Below, piece by piece: positions 14,701 through 28,169 of a DNA stretch of 64,000 nucleotides (position 1 is its first letter; every line of letters starts with the position of its first letter). Position numbers and translations under genes: made by a program. Under the pieces are notes generated by a model. That model was not told the origin of the DNA. It did no database searches and saw only the letters and a program-made list of their open reading frames with translations. Origin of the DNA: Crotophaga sulcirostris (lineage: Eukaryota; Chordata; Aves; Cuculiformes; Crotophagidae); the NCBI GenBank assembly GCA_013397455.1, contig VYZB01000122.1:1448032-1512031 (forward strand). The letters are read 5' to 3'.

Positions 14701-15190
14701 TCTGCTTTTTAAACTAACAACGTTGTGACAAAGCAATGAAAAAGTTTATACTGAGATCAGATCATCTTGACCTCTAGTCACCTCAACACTGATGCACTAA
14801 AAACCATATATAAAATTTGCAAACTATGTATATATACTGAAAGTATAAGAAAGATTGCAAAAGAGAACAAAAATGTGCTCTGTGCAATAACCTCAACTGG
14901 ACTGCAAGATTTCCATCTAGTTTTATGTAAGCAAGAACCTCCATTAAACCAAAGCCTTATTTGATCTCTACCATCACCATATGGAAATTTTTAAATGAGG
15001 CTACACTTTTTTTGTCATCTAAGGACCTTCCAGTAGAGTGTGAAGCAATTTGAGTAACATCTGTCACAATTTTTTTTTCTCATACCTTTAAAACTTGCAC
15101 ACTGGTCATGAAGCCATCAATGAGATAGAATACAGAAGTTTTTTCAGGCTAAGGTCCTCTGTATAATCCATGAAGCCTAAGGGATCTACA

Positions 15191-15227
15191 TAAGCCAGCT
15201 GGCTGGCTCTGCCAGGCAGCTAGCTTA
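15191..15227. repeat. 17-bp inverted repeat with 3-nt loop
   Basis: The left arm TAAGCCAGCTGGCTGGC (15191-15207) and right arm GCCAGGCAGCTAGCTTA (15211-15227) are complementary at 15 of 17 positions and are separated by TCT. The function is unknown. Confidence 0.8.
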
Positions 15228-15240
15228 CCTAACCAAAAAG

Positions 15241-15263
15241 AAATAATAATAATAATAATAATA
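15241..15263 (+). repeat. (AAT)n microsatellite
   Basis: About seven AAT units, followed by an A-run, directly after the 17-bp inverted repeat. Confidence 0.95.
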
Positions 15264-16027
15264 AAAAAAACCCTAAGATGTCTGTCTCACATTTTGTCAT
15301 CTTTAGAGCCTAGATGCCTTCCCCTAATTAAGAGGAAAGTACCTGGCTCCTTTCAGGTTTCTGTATCCTCTCCCAGGATCAGGTGTTAAAGGTGATTTCT
15401 CACAGAAAAATGAAGACAGAAATAGATCGCATGTGACAGCTCAGTTACTGAAATGGGAGATTCTGGTTCAGCTCTCTCTTGATATAGGTCTTATGAAGGA
15501 AAATGATTTGACCATGCATCTCCAGAAATCCCCAAAGAAGCGCAAGACTTACCAAAGTGAAATGTGTTGTGTTGCATTGACTTGAAGACAAAGGCTGTGT
15601 AAAAGGACATATTTTGCTAAAGCAATCTTTTCCCACCTTCTTCTTAGGAAGAAACTGGAACATTCATATTTGTTGAGGGTGCAAAAGACTAAGGGGCACA
15701 GTGTTTCTTCTCTTACACTTGTTCCACCTCATGTGAAACTAGTAAGGAGAAAATAAACATGTCTCTAACCTACTGATTTGTCTACCTGTTTGGGCAGAAA
15801 GAAACTGCAGGTTGCTATCCACATTTCAATGAGGATGCAGTTGAAGCTGAGTCTTGAATCCTGGTTGAGTGCTCCAGTGAATACCTCCCCTGCTTGTCCA
15901 ATATTTTAAATAGTTCTTCTTCCCTCCTGTTACCATACCCTGCACTCTGATGTTTTTTCAGACGTCATTCATGCTCCTTTTCCTAACAAAGCTCTTTGAA
16001 GTCTTCTGTAGGTAAACTTCTCTTTTT

Positions 16028-16032
16028 CTCAT
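16028..16032 (+). repeat. 5-bp target site duplication, left (CTCAT)
   Basis: CTCAT immediately precedes the LTR's TGTG terminus and is repeated exactly after its 3' end at 17111-17115. Confidence 0.8.
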
Positions 16033-17110
16033 TGTGTTGGGTTTCTGTGGCAAGGTTTTGGTGGGGGGGGGGGCTATAGGGGTGGCTCATGTGAGAAGCT
16101 GCTAGAAGCTTCCCCCATGTCCAATACAGCCCATGCCAGCTGGCTCCAAGATGGACCCACTGCTGGCCAAGGCTGAGGCAATCAGCAATGGTGGTAGTGC
16201 CTCTTTGATAACATAGTTAAGAAGAGGTAAAAAAACCTGCACGGTAGCAGCAGCTGGAGAGAGGAGTGAGAATATGTGAGAAAAACAACCCTGTAGACAC
16301 CAAGTTCAGCAAAGAAGGAGGGAGAGGAGGTGCTCCAGGCACCAGAGCTGGGATTCCCCTGCAGTCCATAGTGGAGACCACAGTGAGGCAGCCTGTCCCC
16401 TTGCAGCCCATGGAGGTTAACAGTGGAGTAGATATCCACCTGCAGATCATGGAGGATCCCATGCTGGAACAGGTGGATATGTCTGAAGGAGGCTGTGACC
16501 ACATGGAGAGTCCACACTGGAGCAGGCTCCTGGTGGGACCTGTGAACCCACAGAGAGAGAATCCCACATTAGAGAAGATTTGCTGGCAGGACTTGTGATC
16601 CTGTGGAGGACCCACGTTGGAGCCGTCTGTTCCTGAAGAACTGCAGGAAGGAGTCACATTGAAGAAGTTTGTGGAGGATTGTCTCCCTTGGGTGGGACCC
16701 CACAGCAGCGCAGGAGAACAGAGTGAGGAGAAAGGAGCAGCAGAGACCATGTGTGATGAACTGACCACAGTCCCCATCTTCGAAGACCCTGTATCACTCA
16801 GGGCAGAGAGGTAGTAGAGAAAATAGGAGAGGAGTTGACCCCAAGAAGAAATGAGGGGTGAGAGGAAGGTGTTTTAAAATTTGTTCTTATTTCTCATTAC
16901 CCTTAGTCTGAATTTTGATTGACAATAAATTAAATTCATTTTCCTGAGTCTTCTGGTTTGTCCGTGACAGTAATTGGTGAGTAATGTCCCAGTCCTTACC
17001 TCAATCCACGAGCCTTTCATCATATTTTTATCTCACCTCATGGGGATCTGAGTAGGGGGAGTGTGTGGCTTGGTGGGCACCTGGTGCTCAGCCAAGGTCA
17101 ACCCATCATA
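16033..17110 (+). mobile_element. Solo LTR, ERVL-type endogenous retrovirus
   Basis: This 1,078-bp element starts TGTGTTGGG and ends CCCATCATA, imperfect inverted ends of the TG...CA type with the last CA decayed to TA. It is flanked on both sides by the 5-bp direct repeat CTCAT, the length expected for class III (ERVL) integration. It matches in order an LTR family I remember from many Neoaves: a G-run near the 5' end, a purine-rich middle with repeated GGAGCAG/CCCATGGAG phrases, and a 3' part with AATAAA at 16924-16929. No internal retroviral sequence adjoins it, so it is a recombination-derived solo LTR. The long open frames within it (for example the minus frame 16217-16777) are products of its low-stop composition, not genes. 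Confidence 0.88.
16924..16929 (+). terminator. Polyadenylation signal AATAAA in the LTR
   Basis: AATAAA lies about 180 bp before the LTR 3' end, on the element's sense strand. It is consistent with the R-region polyadenylation signal of this LTR family and fixes the LTR orientation as plus. Confidence 0.6.
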
Positions 17111-17115
17111 CTCAT
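17111..17115 (+). repeat. 5-bp target site duplication, right (CTCAT)
   Basis: CTCAT immediately follows the LTR 3' terminus and matches the copy at 16028-16032. The match does not extend to six bases. Confidence 0.8.
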
Positions 17116-18598
17116 AATTCTAATTGACGTTCTTTCCAGCATCAGTTCCAGCTTGACTTCATTTTTCTCTAACATAGGCAAGCAGAAAAGACATACTAGC
17201 AACATAAGTTTCTTCTCCTGGTGGAAGCATTCTGGGTTTAACTTTTTTTTTTAATGATAGAGAATCAAAGCATTGTTTATTTCAAGATGGACTACATCTA
17301 ATAATGGAGCATGCTGCATTTATTGAATTGGATGTCTTTTAGCTGGGACAACTTCAATTTTGCAAAAGGTCTCCTGAATGACTAAAGCTTCAGTGTGGTT
17401 GTGATTTTCTTCATGTATCTGCCAAGACCCTATAAAATAAAAATGTGAATTATGTTAGATGAAGGCCAAGTATTTGTGGCAACTTTTGACACTCATAGCA
17501 GAAATATGTCTTTCATTAATAACTTTTTGTTAGTTTTATTTGTTAGTAATATTTTCCATAGGTTACATCTGATATTTTTCAATTTAATTGAAAATAAAAA
17601 ACAACTATCTTACTTCTCACAGATGTTTTCTCTTATCATGTGTATATATTTTTGCTCTGCTTGTCTTCTCCAGCTCTCTGTTACTCTTTATGCGTATTCT
17701 TGGCTCTTATCTTAACCTAGTCCAGTCCTTCAAGTACACCTCTGTGTGATTGATATTAGGGTCCTGCCAAAGTAGAAACAGAAATTCCAATGTGGCTGGA
17801 GCACTGAACTCAACATACTTTTAGGATACAGGTTGTATTTTTGTTTCAGAAGCCTTCCCATGAAGTACAGTGTCTGCTTATGATTGCAAAATAAGTGATT
17901 TTGTAAATAACTTCAAAAGAAGAAAGAATTTTTGCCTGCTTCTTGATGTAGGAAGTTCTTTTCTCAGTAACCTGTCAGAGTGCCTGATATAAGTGGCTGG
18001 TTCTTGCCATGTTGAACAGACAGAATGAGGAATTTCACAAATTTATGGACTTGCTCAAAAAAAGTTTTATGTAGATGCATTGGAAATGAAGAACAGATTT
18101 TGCACATTAACGTTTATCTAAACAACAAGTAACTACTGGAAAGTCTTAAAATGGCTTTTAACAAAAATTAAAAGAAAGATAAACAGCCTTCCACAAGAAC
18201 AAAGAGCCGTTAAAAGAAATGCATCTGTGTTTGCTGTTTCAAAACATAAGAAAGATGGTCATTCTAGAAAGATGTATCGAGCACCTCCTTAACCTGAACA
18301 CTATGCTTCAGTGCAAAACTAACCAGACAGGAGGTGTGGATTACTATTGTCATTTGTCAGCAGTTAAAGGACTTGGAATTGTAGTAGCAGTAGTAATAGT
18401 AGTACTTCTGTGTCTTGTAGTTAGTGAAATGCGGGACCTGTTGGAGTGCTATTGAGCAAAGTTTACATATTAACTATTTAAAATCTGAAGACCACTTGGA
18501 ATTGTACTGTAATTTTTCTACATCCTTTATAAGATGGGAAATTATCTAGACAGAGTAAGGAGTTTCACTTTAGAGGGAAATTCACTGCTGAGCTTCTC
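17116..18598. other. Non-coding stretch between the LTR and a CR1 copy
   Basis: AT-rich, including a GTAGTAGCAGTAGTAATAG low-complexity patch near 18380. No gene was seen. Confidence 0.6.
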
Positions 18599-19134
18599 TC
18601 CTCGAATACTGCGTACAGTTCTGGGCCCCTCAGTTTGGGAAAGATGTCAGGATACCGGAGAATGTCCAGAGGAGGGCAACAAAGATGGTGAAAGGGCTGG
18701 AGCACAAGCCCTACGAGGAGCGACTGAGGGAGCTGGGGCTGTTTAGTCTGGAAAAGAGGAGGCTCAGGGGTGACCTTATTGCTCTCTACAACTACCTAAA
18801 AGGAGGTTGTAGTCAAGCGGGCGTTGGTCTCTTCTCACAGGTGACCAGTGACAGAACTAGAGGGCACGGACTTAAACTTCATCAGGGGAGGTTTAGACTT
18901 GATGTTAGGAAGAAGTTCTTCACTGAAAGGGTGATTGGCCACTGGAATGCGCTGCCCAGGGAGGTGGTGGAGTCGCCGACCCTGGATGTGTTTAAGGGAA
19001 GACTGGATGAGGCACTGAGTGCCATGGTTTAGGTGATGAGATGGTGTTAGTGTTGGCTTATAGGTTGGACTTGATGATCTCAGAGGTCTCTTCCAACCTG
19101 GTTATACTGTGATACTGTGATACTGTGATACTGT
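18599..19134 (+). mobile_element. Young CR1 LINE, 5'-truncated 3' end
   Basis: This is a 5'-truncated CR1 carrying the C-terminal end of the reverse-transcriptase ORF2. The frame is open from about 18601 to the TAG at 19030-19032, about 143 codons including [30 protein letters not shown] and [18 protein letters not shown]. The 3' UTR follows, with a GGTTGGACTTGATGATCTC-like block, then about four ATACTGTG octamers at 19103-19134. It shares subfamily-specific features with the copies at 28.2 and 37.0 kb. A short TTAAATATAG-type duplication follows its 3' end. Confidence 0.96.
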
Positions 19135-22100
19135 TAAATATAGCACAATATAAATATAGCACTGTTAAATATAGAGCACAAATTCCATACCTAAAGCAAT
19201 TCTCTCTTCTCTATCCTTTCTGCAAGGCACACACCCGCCCTTGAGCCTTTTTTCTGCCCATGCTGTGTGTTGAAATGGAAAGATATTTAGATATTTGTGT
19301 GCTGTTAAAAAAAATAAAAGAACTTTCTGTGGTCAGAAATGATGGGGTTAGCTTCTGCCTTTAAAATGAGAGTCCATTTACACTGGAGTAAAAAGGATAC
19401 TGAAGACAAGTTAGGCCTCTAGGAAATATTTCAAATATCTATAAATAAACACTTTGTGGCCTTTTTAGTACTCTTCAGCATCTTGTATGCGGTCTATCTC
19501 TGTGACACCTCTATGTAAGGTAATGGAGAAAAATGGTCACTCTGCAAATAAATTCCTTCTATACTAACTTTTATTTTATTTCCCCTTAGTCAAGCATAAA
19601 CCTTCACTTGAGGCTATCACATGTGATTATTGATCTGGGTCTGAGAGCATAACTCTTGCCAAAGAGTTATGAAACTCTCTTTCTAACTGAAAAGTTGAGT
19701 CTTCCCTTTTTCTTCCTTTTAATTTAAATGTGATTTTAAAGAAGGATATTAAAAATGTTGCAAACTACTGAAGGCAAAGCATATTATCAAAGCAGAATCA
19801 TGTTTTTTATGGTTCACAAGCCCAGGAACCTTCCTAGAAAAGCACTGTATGTGTGTCCATAGACATCTCCACACCCAGAGGTTTTAACATACTTTGCTGA
19901 TTGAGTAAAGACACAAAAGACATTAAAATTGGAGCAAAATTGGAGCACTATCAGTGTTAAATGAAGTCTGGCAGAGGCATCTTTCACCATGATCTAGTAA
20001 CATGCCCTGCACATTTAGGAGGCTGACATCCCTTCCCTATGTTCTCTACTTTTGCCAAACCTTGCAAATCAAAATTGTGTGTTCTGAAAGTTTTATTCAT
20101 GAAGTTGTATACCTTGATTTAGTGGCAAGTTATAGTCTTGTTTTGACATATGGCACTCTGTAGTACAGAAACTATTTTTGCAAGTTTAGTACAAGGAGGG
20201 AAGACTCACCTTTTTTGAAAGCACTTTGCATGTCCTGGAGGATTATTTATTAACCAATATTTTTATTGCAGCCATTGCAAACTCCAAAGCTTCTCCTCCG
20301 TTGATTCCTGAGAGAATTTGCTTGAGTAAAATCTGTGATGAAGCTTGAGTAAAGGTATGACATAAATCCTGCATTTTTAACCTTAGGCAGAGCTGGTTCA
20401 AGGCTTTGTGGAAGTACAGGCATGGTTGAACTTTTCTGTTCAAAAAGGAGATGAATACTTACTTTGTTGTCATTCTGAGCAAATGACCTTTTTGAGGAAG
20501 ATTAGAAGAGATTTAAGAGAGACTGGAAGTGATCTATAGAATACCTGTTGACTAGTGATTGAGGAACAGAAAGATCCAATGTGAATTTTGGAGATCTTAC
20601 TTCCCCTTTGTGACCCCTTCCCACAGCTCATCAGCCCTAAAGAGGAGAAAGAGCCTTGTGTTAGCAAATAAGAGCAGTTGTACTAGGTTGATTCCCAAGT
20701 CCAACAATCTGTAACATTTTTGTGACAAAGATCAAAACTTGGAAAAATTGAACAAAACTTAAGGCAGACATAAAAACAGGGCAAGCATATTGCAACCCAG
20801 TAAATACAGAATTTGTCATGACTAGCACAAGGCTTGGGGGGCAGCTGGCAGTGTACGGTCTCAGGACGTGTCTGGCCCTGCCTCAGTGGGTGCTGGTTTT
20901 AGCTGTGGCAGCAGTTTCCTGGTGGTCACATGCCTGTGGCCTCCCTGCATTGGCCTCTCTCTGGGAGCGCCCAGGGCAAGGGACTGGCACATCTACCTAG
21001 TCACTGCAGGAGAAAAACCTGAGCCCCTCTGGGATAACAGTACTGGGCGAGGGCAGCATGTGACTCTCAAACTTTGTCTGGGAAGCAGGGAGAAGGAGGG
21101 AAGTGACAGGAAAACTTATACAACTAACCCTGATCAGACCCTAAGACTGAGGAGAGAGGAACACACCTTGTCATGGATATTGTACTGTGCTCAGTTGAGA
21201 CCTGAGGACTCTGATGACTTGTTCTAACCCTCACCATTCATCTTGAGGAAGACTCAAGTCTTTATTTTGGCACCCAGGGGGACATCACAGGGGTGAGCAC
21301 AACACAGGAGAAAAGGACTAGGTAGCAATAAGTTTTCTTGTACAACAATTTCAGCTGAATCACTAATTAGGCTTTATTATATTAACTATATATTTTTTAC
21401 AAGTAGACTGTTAAAACATTAACTGGGCCATCAGTAAATTCTTGGTTACACATATATGCCTATAATGAGATTTTGATTGTAACAATGTTCTCTGTTTCTC
21501 CAAAGTCTCTCCCACCATTTCACAGGTTATGACTCGGGGAACACCTGAGCCAGACATGGTGATTTGGTACTCAATAACTTGCAGTTAATTTATTTTCTTC
21601 TTCCTAAAATTGTCTGATTAACCCTTAACTCACAGAAACTTTCAGCATTTGCATCATTCAACAGAAAGGCATTTGGAAGGTGAGCTACATGATGTATGAG
21701 AAATTGTCTCCACATGTTTGTTATGAACTTGCTACCAGCTCACTTTATCTGGTGCCCACCTAGGTGGCAAGTGGCACCCACTACCCTAGCAGTGTTTCTT
21801 TCTTTCTCTGCCACCAGCTGACCTCCTTTCCCCCATCTCCAGGGACTTTTGCTTTATATCACATCTCTCCCAGACTGGCTTCTTTTAGGACCTTGCTGCT
21901 TCCTTATGCCTAGCACAGCACTCCTGACTTCTCTTCACATCCTTCCCTAGATGATGCAGGAGGGGTTGCTCTGCAGATATCTGCGCCTCCTGCAGCTGGT
22001 CTATTATTAAAAGGCTGCCTTGCAAAATGAGTGGCACACCTGGGATCCCTGTTGCTATTTTTAGCTGGGTGCTCAAGGCTTGAGATGCCACCGAAAATGA

Positions 22101-22681
22101 CCTTCCCAAGAAAAACAGCATTTGTAGATTAGCATAGTAAAGTGGGAATAATTAACACTTTCAGAGAACATGTTTGGATGACAGAAGCCCCAGGGTTTCT
22201 GGATACATGAAATACCAAACACAGGAAATCATAAAATCTGTTAAAAATTTGCTATTTTCCGAGATGAAGTATTCAATGTATTTTAATCAATTACAGCATA
22301 CTTTCAAGAAGATTCAAATTCTGAAAAGGCACAAATTGAGCAATGTAGGTCTCTCCAAAGCTGGATTCTTAAAAAACAGCTTTTGGAAAGCAAAAGCAGG
22401 GTCTTAAATTCAGGTTGCCTGAGTCAGTGCACTGACTGTAGAGCAGCCGAGGAGAAGTGGAGGAGAATGGCTACTGCCCTCCAAACAGAAAACTAGCTAT
22501 TAAATGCACTTAGGCAGTGCCTGGTGACAGGGTCCCTCTGGCAAAATAGATGGCTGAGTACCTGTTTGATGGCTGCTAAAGGGGTTTATGCATGAAGGGG
22601 TTTTGAGAGGCTCCAGCCCGTCAAGATCAAAACATTTGTATGTTTGCCCACAAGCGGAAGTGCACACATAATATGAATATT

Positions 22682-22710
22682 AAAAACAAACAAACAAACA
22701 AGCAAAAAGA
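22682..22710 (+). repeat. (AAAC)n microsatellite, imperfect
   Basis: Runs of AAAC repeat ending in AAGCAAAAAG. Low complexity. Confidence 0.85.
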
Positions 22711-24884
22711 AACAACTTTGAGGGAATTAGGTCTGAGCACAGGGTTTTGAGGACTGCAAAGTTGATCTTAGATATCTAAATCCTGCCCAAGTAGTTATGT
22801 GGGTCTGCTTACAAACATCTTTTCCCAGCTTTGTAGAGTGCTAGGAGAAAGGATAAATCACACTTTTGTGTAATAATGAGGACTAATTACGTCTTTCTGA
22901 TAGAAGTGAAGAAAGAAGAGTCACTTTTTAAAGACAGAAAGATTCCAGGAAGTGCATTGTGCCAATCAGATTTAGTAGTACCATTAGGAGATAAAATTGT
23001 ATTATTCAATTATCAGTCACATTTGTAGCCATTAGTTCCCCTGGAAACTTGTCAAAGCTTTAGAGTACAGCTGTCAACGCAAAAATCTCAGAAAAGCAAT
23101 ACTTTGAAAACAATTCATAATTGACCTTTAAGTGTTATTTTCATCAATGAAACTAACAATGCAGAATATTTCTCAGAATAAATAACTTATACCTGACAAA
23201 ATTTATAGAGTATTCTGCTTGTGTTTTACTTGATATACCTACAAATATATATTTACTTGATATGCATACATATGTACATATAGTGTGTATATATATATAA
23301 AAAACATTCTTTTACCAGCAGTAGATTTCCAAAAATTCATTTTGGACAAAATTAGGGCATAAATGTTAGAAAAGGGGCATTCATATCTCTTACTCCAGAT
23401 TAATGCTGAATTTAGCAAGAGTGAGGACAATTTTCTCCCCTACATGTTTAGTACACCATCAGATACCTGAACTATAGATTTTGGTTTGTTTGTTTGCTGC
23501 CCTACTCTGATGCCCCTAGTGCTACCTACTGCCAGAAGCAAGATTGAGTTGAACTGAGATATATTTCATATAATTTTGCAACTGCTTCATTCCTATGCAG
23601 CAAAGACACAATAATGGGAGACTGAATAAATAATTTAATCTGAGATTTACTATGCTGCTCAAATAAATGAGAGTTTCATGCATGAAGGAAAGATTGGATC
23701 CCAAGTGCATTACCTAGGATGTACATAGGACATAACATAAACATGTTTTATACAAGATAAATGTAATTCACAACTTTTTTTTTTCTACTTCAGCAAATAA
23801 ATAAGACGCTAGATATTTTGCAGGTATTGACTGCTAATTAAAAGTGTTTTGTACATGATTTTAGAGACTAGGATAATATTACCGCAGGAAACGTTTAACA
23901 AGAGTTGATATTTTATAATCCTAAGGAGTTTCAGTATTGTAAAGAAATCTATACTGTCCTTAAATATGTTCTTCTTTTATCTACTTTTACTCGGGACTTC
24001 TTTGTCCACACCCATTTTGTTTCTCTACATGGTATCAAAAAAAAAACCCACACAACTTTTCTAATTGCCGCTTTACAGAAGCACTGAGAAGAAAGGTTTG
24101 GTGCTTAGTACTTTAGGGGAATCATCTATATTGCCTGCTAGAATCTATTTCAGCTTGGGTTCAAGATGCAGCCATGACTTGCCAGTCAAATAAAGGGAAA
24201 AGAAAACTTAGAACACTCTTTCTCAGAACAGTGACTGAATTTTTCATAGCATCATCATTTGCTATTGATTATTACCAGGCAACATCAGTCTAATAGACAG
24301 AATGGCAATCTTATAACCTCCATATGTGTGTGGTTTAGATACTTTTACATACATGTCATGAGGGGAATACTGCAATGAACACAGGTTCTCCGACTCTACT
24401 GATAAATCTGACTAAGCTTATTTTACAATTCATGTTTCAAAAACATCTAGTAAAACATAATAAAAGAAAAAGTAAGGATAATAAAAGTGTAGGCGCATGA
24501 TGTTACCCATTTAATGACGTTCATTCCTTTTATTAGTAGCAATCCCACAGATGCCTGAGGAAGTGCGTTTCCCTTTGTTAAAACAAATCCATTCCAGAAA
24601 CTGGAATCCATCCAATTCTGACATCCATCATTAAAGCATTTTATGTGAGTAGTCTTTCTTACTGTATTATTAAACCATTCATTAACATGGTAGATAAAAA
24701 CTCCATTCCACTGAGAATCTGCCATGGTATTACAGAAATGTACCCTGCTTGGCAATGATGAAAAATGCCATGACAGGAAGACAATAACACAATATAACTT
24801 AACATCAGGCTTTTGAAATTGTGGAATACTTCTTTCATGCTACTTAGAATATATACCAAAGTAAATTCCCTCTTACAATACATA

Positions 24885-24915
24885 GGTAGATAGATAGATA
24901 GATAAATAAATAAAT
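24885..24915 (+). repeat. (TAGA)n/(TAAA)n microsatellite
   Basis: About five TAGA units followed by three TAAA units. Confidence 0.95.
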
Positions 24916-27900
24916 TCTGTTTGTACCACAATTGAATCTTAGCAGTGCAACCTATGAGTCTATGAAATGATTGCTAAAACATGACAGAAAACAAAGACGA
25001 AAAACTCTTAGTATAGCACTCACTGCACTGACTCCATGTCATTTTAAGTTCCTAACACAAAAGGTACAAGGGCTTATCTTTGATTTTTGGGGCTTGGGTT
25101 TTCATTATTATTTCATCTTTCCCTTATGGTACGAAGTTTCTATTGTTCCAGGAAGGTGTGTGTCTTTTCTATCACCTGTACTAGGTTGGAAGAATGTTTT
25201 AGTTTGGTGGTGAAGTGGATTTTCAATTTGTCAGATAATGTATGGTTGGGCTAGGGTTTGTCTTCAAGGCAATCTTCAGTCTAAGAAACTTCCAGGTCTG
25301 AGGAACTGAGACAGTTCCATGAAAAGGAAAGTGATTAGTAGAATTTTGAGAATGTCAGTGCTGGACTTGGCACCTTACTGCCCACAGGTATGCCAGACAC
25401 AATGAAGCCTGTATTAGCATGGTGTTCTGCCCAGACTGACTGGACTTGCTTGTCTTCTGAAGTTGTGCTATAGGCAAGGTTTCCAGTTATATTACAAAGA
25501 AATACTGGATGAAAGCCAACTCATGGTTTCAGTGTGTTCTCCAAAACAGTAAGAAAGAGATGTAAAATTAGGCTACACTGTCTTATATATGAGGGTGACC
25601 TTATATGGAGTGGATATACATGAAAAACATAAGTAGTTTAGAGGTAGCAGAAAACTTCGGATACAAACCTTGGGTAGGTTCAATTGGGAAAAAAAAACAA
25701 ACATCAGTTCTTTATTGGCTTTTGAAGTTCTTCTAAAAATTTAAGAAGCTGAAGCTCAGCTCCCCCATATCTAAGAAAAAAAATCCCCAAATGTAAAGGC
25801 TAAACTTATTTGAAAATACTTCTAAAAGCAGAAATATGATTCAGTAGTACCTGATGAAAATAAAATCAATAGTCTGGGATTTTTGTCAACTTCTATCAAC
25901 CACTGCTAACTATTCCATAAAGATCCAGCCTTCAGTTACAAAAACATTCCATAGCATCCATAGGATTTGCCATATTATAGCATGTAGACCTATAATAATC
26001 TTAAAATTTAAACAATCCACAGTATTTATTTAAACAGATTTTTATTTGAATTACTGCTTGCAAAATCCTTAGGACAATAACTTGTATTTTCATTGAAAAC
26101 ACTGAAAATAACATCCAGACATAACAAGCATCAGATTTATCACCATTTGAGGGTCAATTCTTAATAATTATCAAGGATTGATGAGTTAATCACCAGATTG
26201 ATTCAAAAGGGAAAGTTAAAGTGCATATAATAGACTGCATAGAACTGTAGAGAACAATACATTATCTTTTATATTTTCATTTGTATACTGATGCTAAATT
26301 TACCAAGTATCATTATAGTCATTTTTCTCACTGTTTACAAAATGTAGGACATGTACAGTAGTAAAAACCTCTAGTCACTGTAGCAGAATTTTGCTTCTGG
26401 CAAGACTAGCTCCATTTAATGTCCTTAAGTTAGCGCTTTATGTTTGATACACAGCTTTCTCTGGCATAAAAAGCTCTTCAGGTCAACTTATTAAAAACTT
26501 GAAACTCTATGTCTGAAATGGGCACAGACATTATAACACCGATATGTTATTGTGATCTACATACCCTATTATCATTCTAAGAATATTATTTGCAAAAATT
26601 AAGACACTTATATGCTTATATTTTACTTGGATTTCCTGAAGTTGTCTAGAATAATGAGATATAAACCATAAAATACTACTAATTAAAACTTTAAATTTGC
26701 ATTAAATTGATGGGGAATTATCTCCATTATACCAAAATTGCCTGTGAACTGTAAAAACCATGTCACCCCGTTTAACAGTAGAAAAGTAACAACTGGTATG
26801 GTTCCTGTAGTAGAACTGCTGATCTTAAATCTCACAGAAAATATTACTACAGAATCTTTTCTTGTTTTTTTCAGCCAGCAGGATTTTTTTTGTGTGGTAA
26901 GGGACTGAAAATTTCATTAAATTGCCCCTGAGTACAAAGAAGTTTTGCTCACATTTGAAAAAAAAGCAATAAAAATGAACTCAGTGTCAGATAGCTTTGA
27001 TTTCTGATACACTTAGTCCACTGAGACCTAACCATCAGCTACGTAACCACAGTTGCCTAATCCACACTACAGAGGCCACGACTAGGCTGTACTCTTCTAA
27101 AGCCTGATTTAGAAATTTAGCAGAGGGTATTTAAAAAGCAAAGCTGCCATGTCTTACAATGGGAGAAGAGTGAAAAACTGATCAGCTGATGATCAACGAA
27201 TCAATTGCTAAACAATTTACAGTCCAGATCTCTCTACTGGAGCGATAATAGTTTCAAAACTTCCCTATATAAAGACGGTCACGCTGCCAAACAACTCCCA
27301 TTTGCAGAAACTCAGTCCAGAATTGCTATACAGAAACTTTTAAACTAGAAAGCCAATCTGAAGTTAGTCCTTCAGCTTCAGGAGAGATGGAAAATGGGAG
27401 CATTAAAAAGTTAACCTCAGAAATGATGGCTGTTGAAGCCTAGTTTGCAGGGTCAAGTTTCCAAGGAGGTAAGGCAGTCTGTAACTGCAACAAATCTTCA
27501 CACTGCTACAGATGTCCTAGGGGCCACACTCTCTGCTACGTGTTGGGTCATGGTCCTGGGGCTGCATTATATAGGCATGGAGACTGAGAGGGGTGTGTGG
27601 GGCACATGGCAGTAAGGCTGGCTCCTTGAAGCATGATTTGGGCTACAAGACACTCTCCCTTGCTACCAGGCCATTCCCTATCTGGAAATCAACCAGCAAG
27701 TCCCTTTCAACTTGTACATGGGGGCCAGAAGTACAACTGGATGAGATGAAGGACAGAGATACCCCTCACTACAGTGTCAGCATACTGTCCACAAAAGTGA
27801 CTCTCCTTCCTGAATCCCATCATCATCTAGATCTCCCTCTGCTCTGGCCCAAATGTCATGGCACTAGTATGCATATGACTGAACCCTTCCTTACCCAAAC

Positions 27901-28169
27901 AGTGTATCCTGACCCATAACACCAGCTAAGAACAGTTCCTGTCCCTTGCTGACTCTGAACTGTGTCCCAGCAGCATCTCAGGGGACACCAGCCAGCACAG
28001 GCCAAGACTGGGTGGGGGAACATGCTAGCAAGTAAACAATCTGGACAGTCACCAGGCAGTCCTTCCTCTATTTTGTTTCCCATGGATCCCCATGGACTCA
28101 GTCCCTGAGGAGCTCTGAGTGGTGGCAGTGCCAGGCTTCCAACAGGTCTGAGTCTTTGCAGCATTTCTC

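Larger units (their letters stand above)
7601..16027. other. Non-coding stretch with low-complexity tracts and a hairpin
   Basis: This holds the A-rich tract at 11664, the 17-bp hairpin at 15191 and the AAT microsatellite. A somewhat GC-richer block at 12440-12830 gives a 150-codon minus frame (12335-12787) without recognisable homology; it might be an unclassified old repeat. Another GC-richer patch is 7900-8240. Confidence 0.55.
19135..28169. other. Non-coding stretch, AT-rich
   Basis: A repeated (T)AAATATAGCAC motif lies right after the CR1 tail (19134-19172). A GC-richer block at 20820-21240 and another at 27430-28160 carry stop-poor frames up to 119 codons, without recognisable domains or splice sites. 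25700-27250 is strongly AT-rich. Microsatellites are listed separately. Confidence 0.55.

Noticed and set aside
16217..16777. 186-codon minus-strand frame and 110-codon plus-strand frame
   Set aside because: Both are inside the solo LTR and opposite each other; the composition of the LTR explains them.
21268..21285. TGGCACCCAGGGGGACAT, resembling a retroviral lysine-tRNA primer-binding site
   Set aside because: Only the first nine or so bases fit; no LTR was recognised upstream and no retroviral internal sequence downstream.
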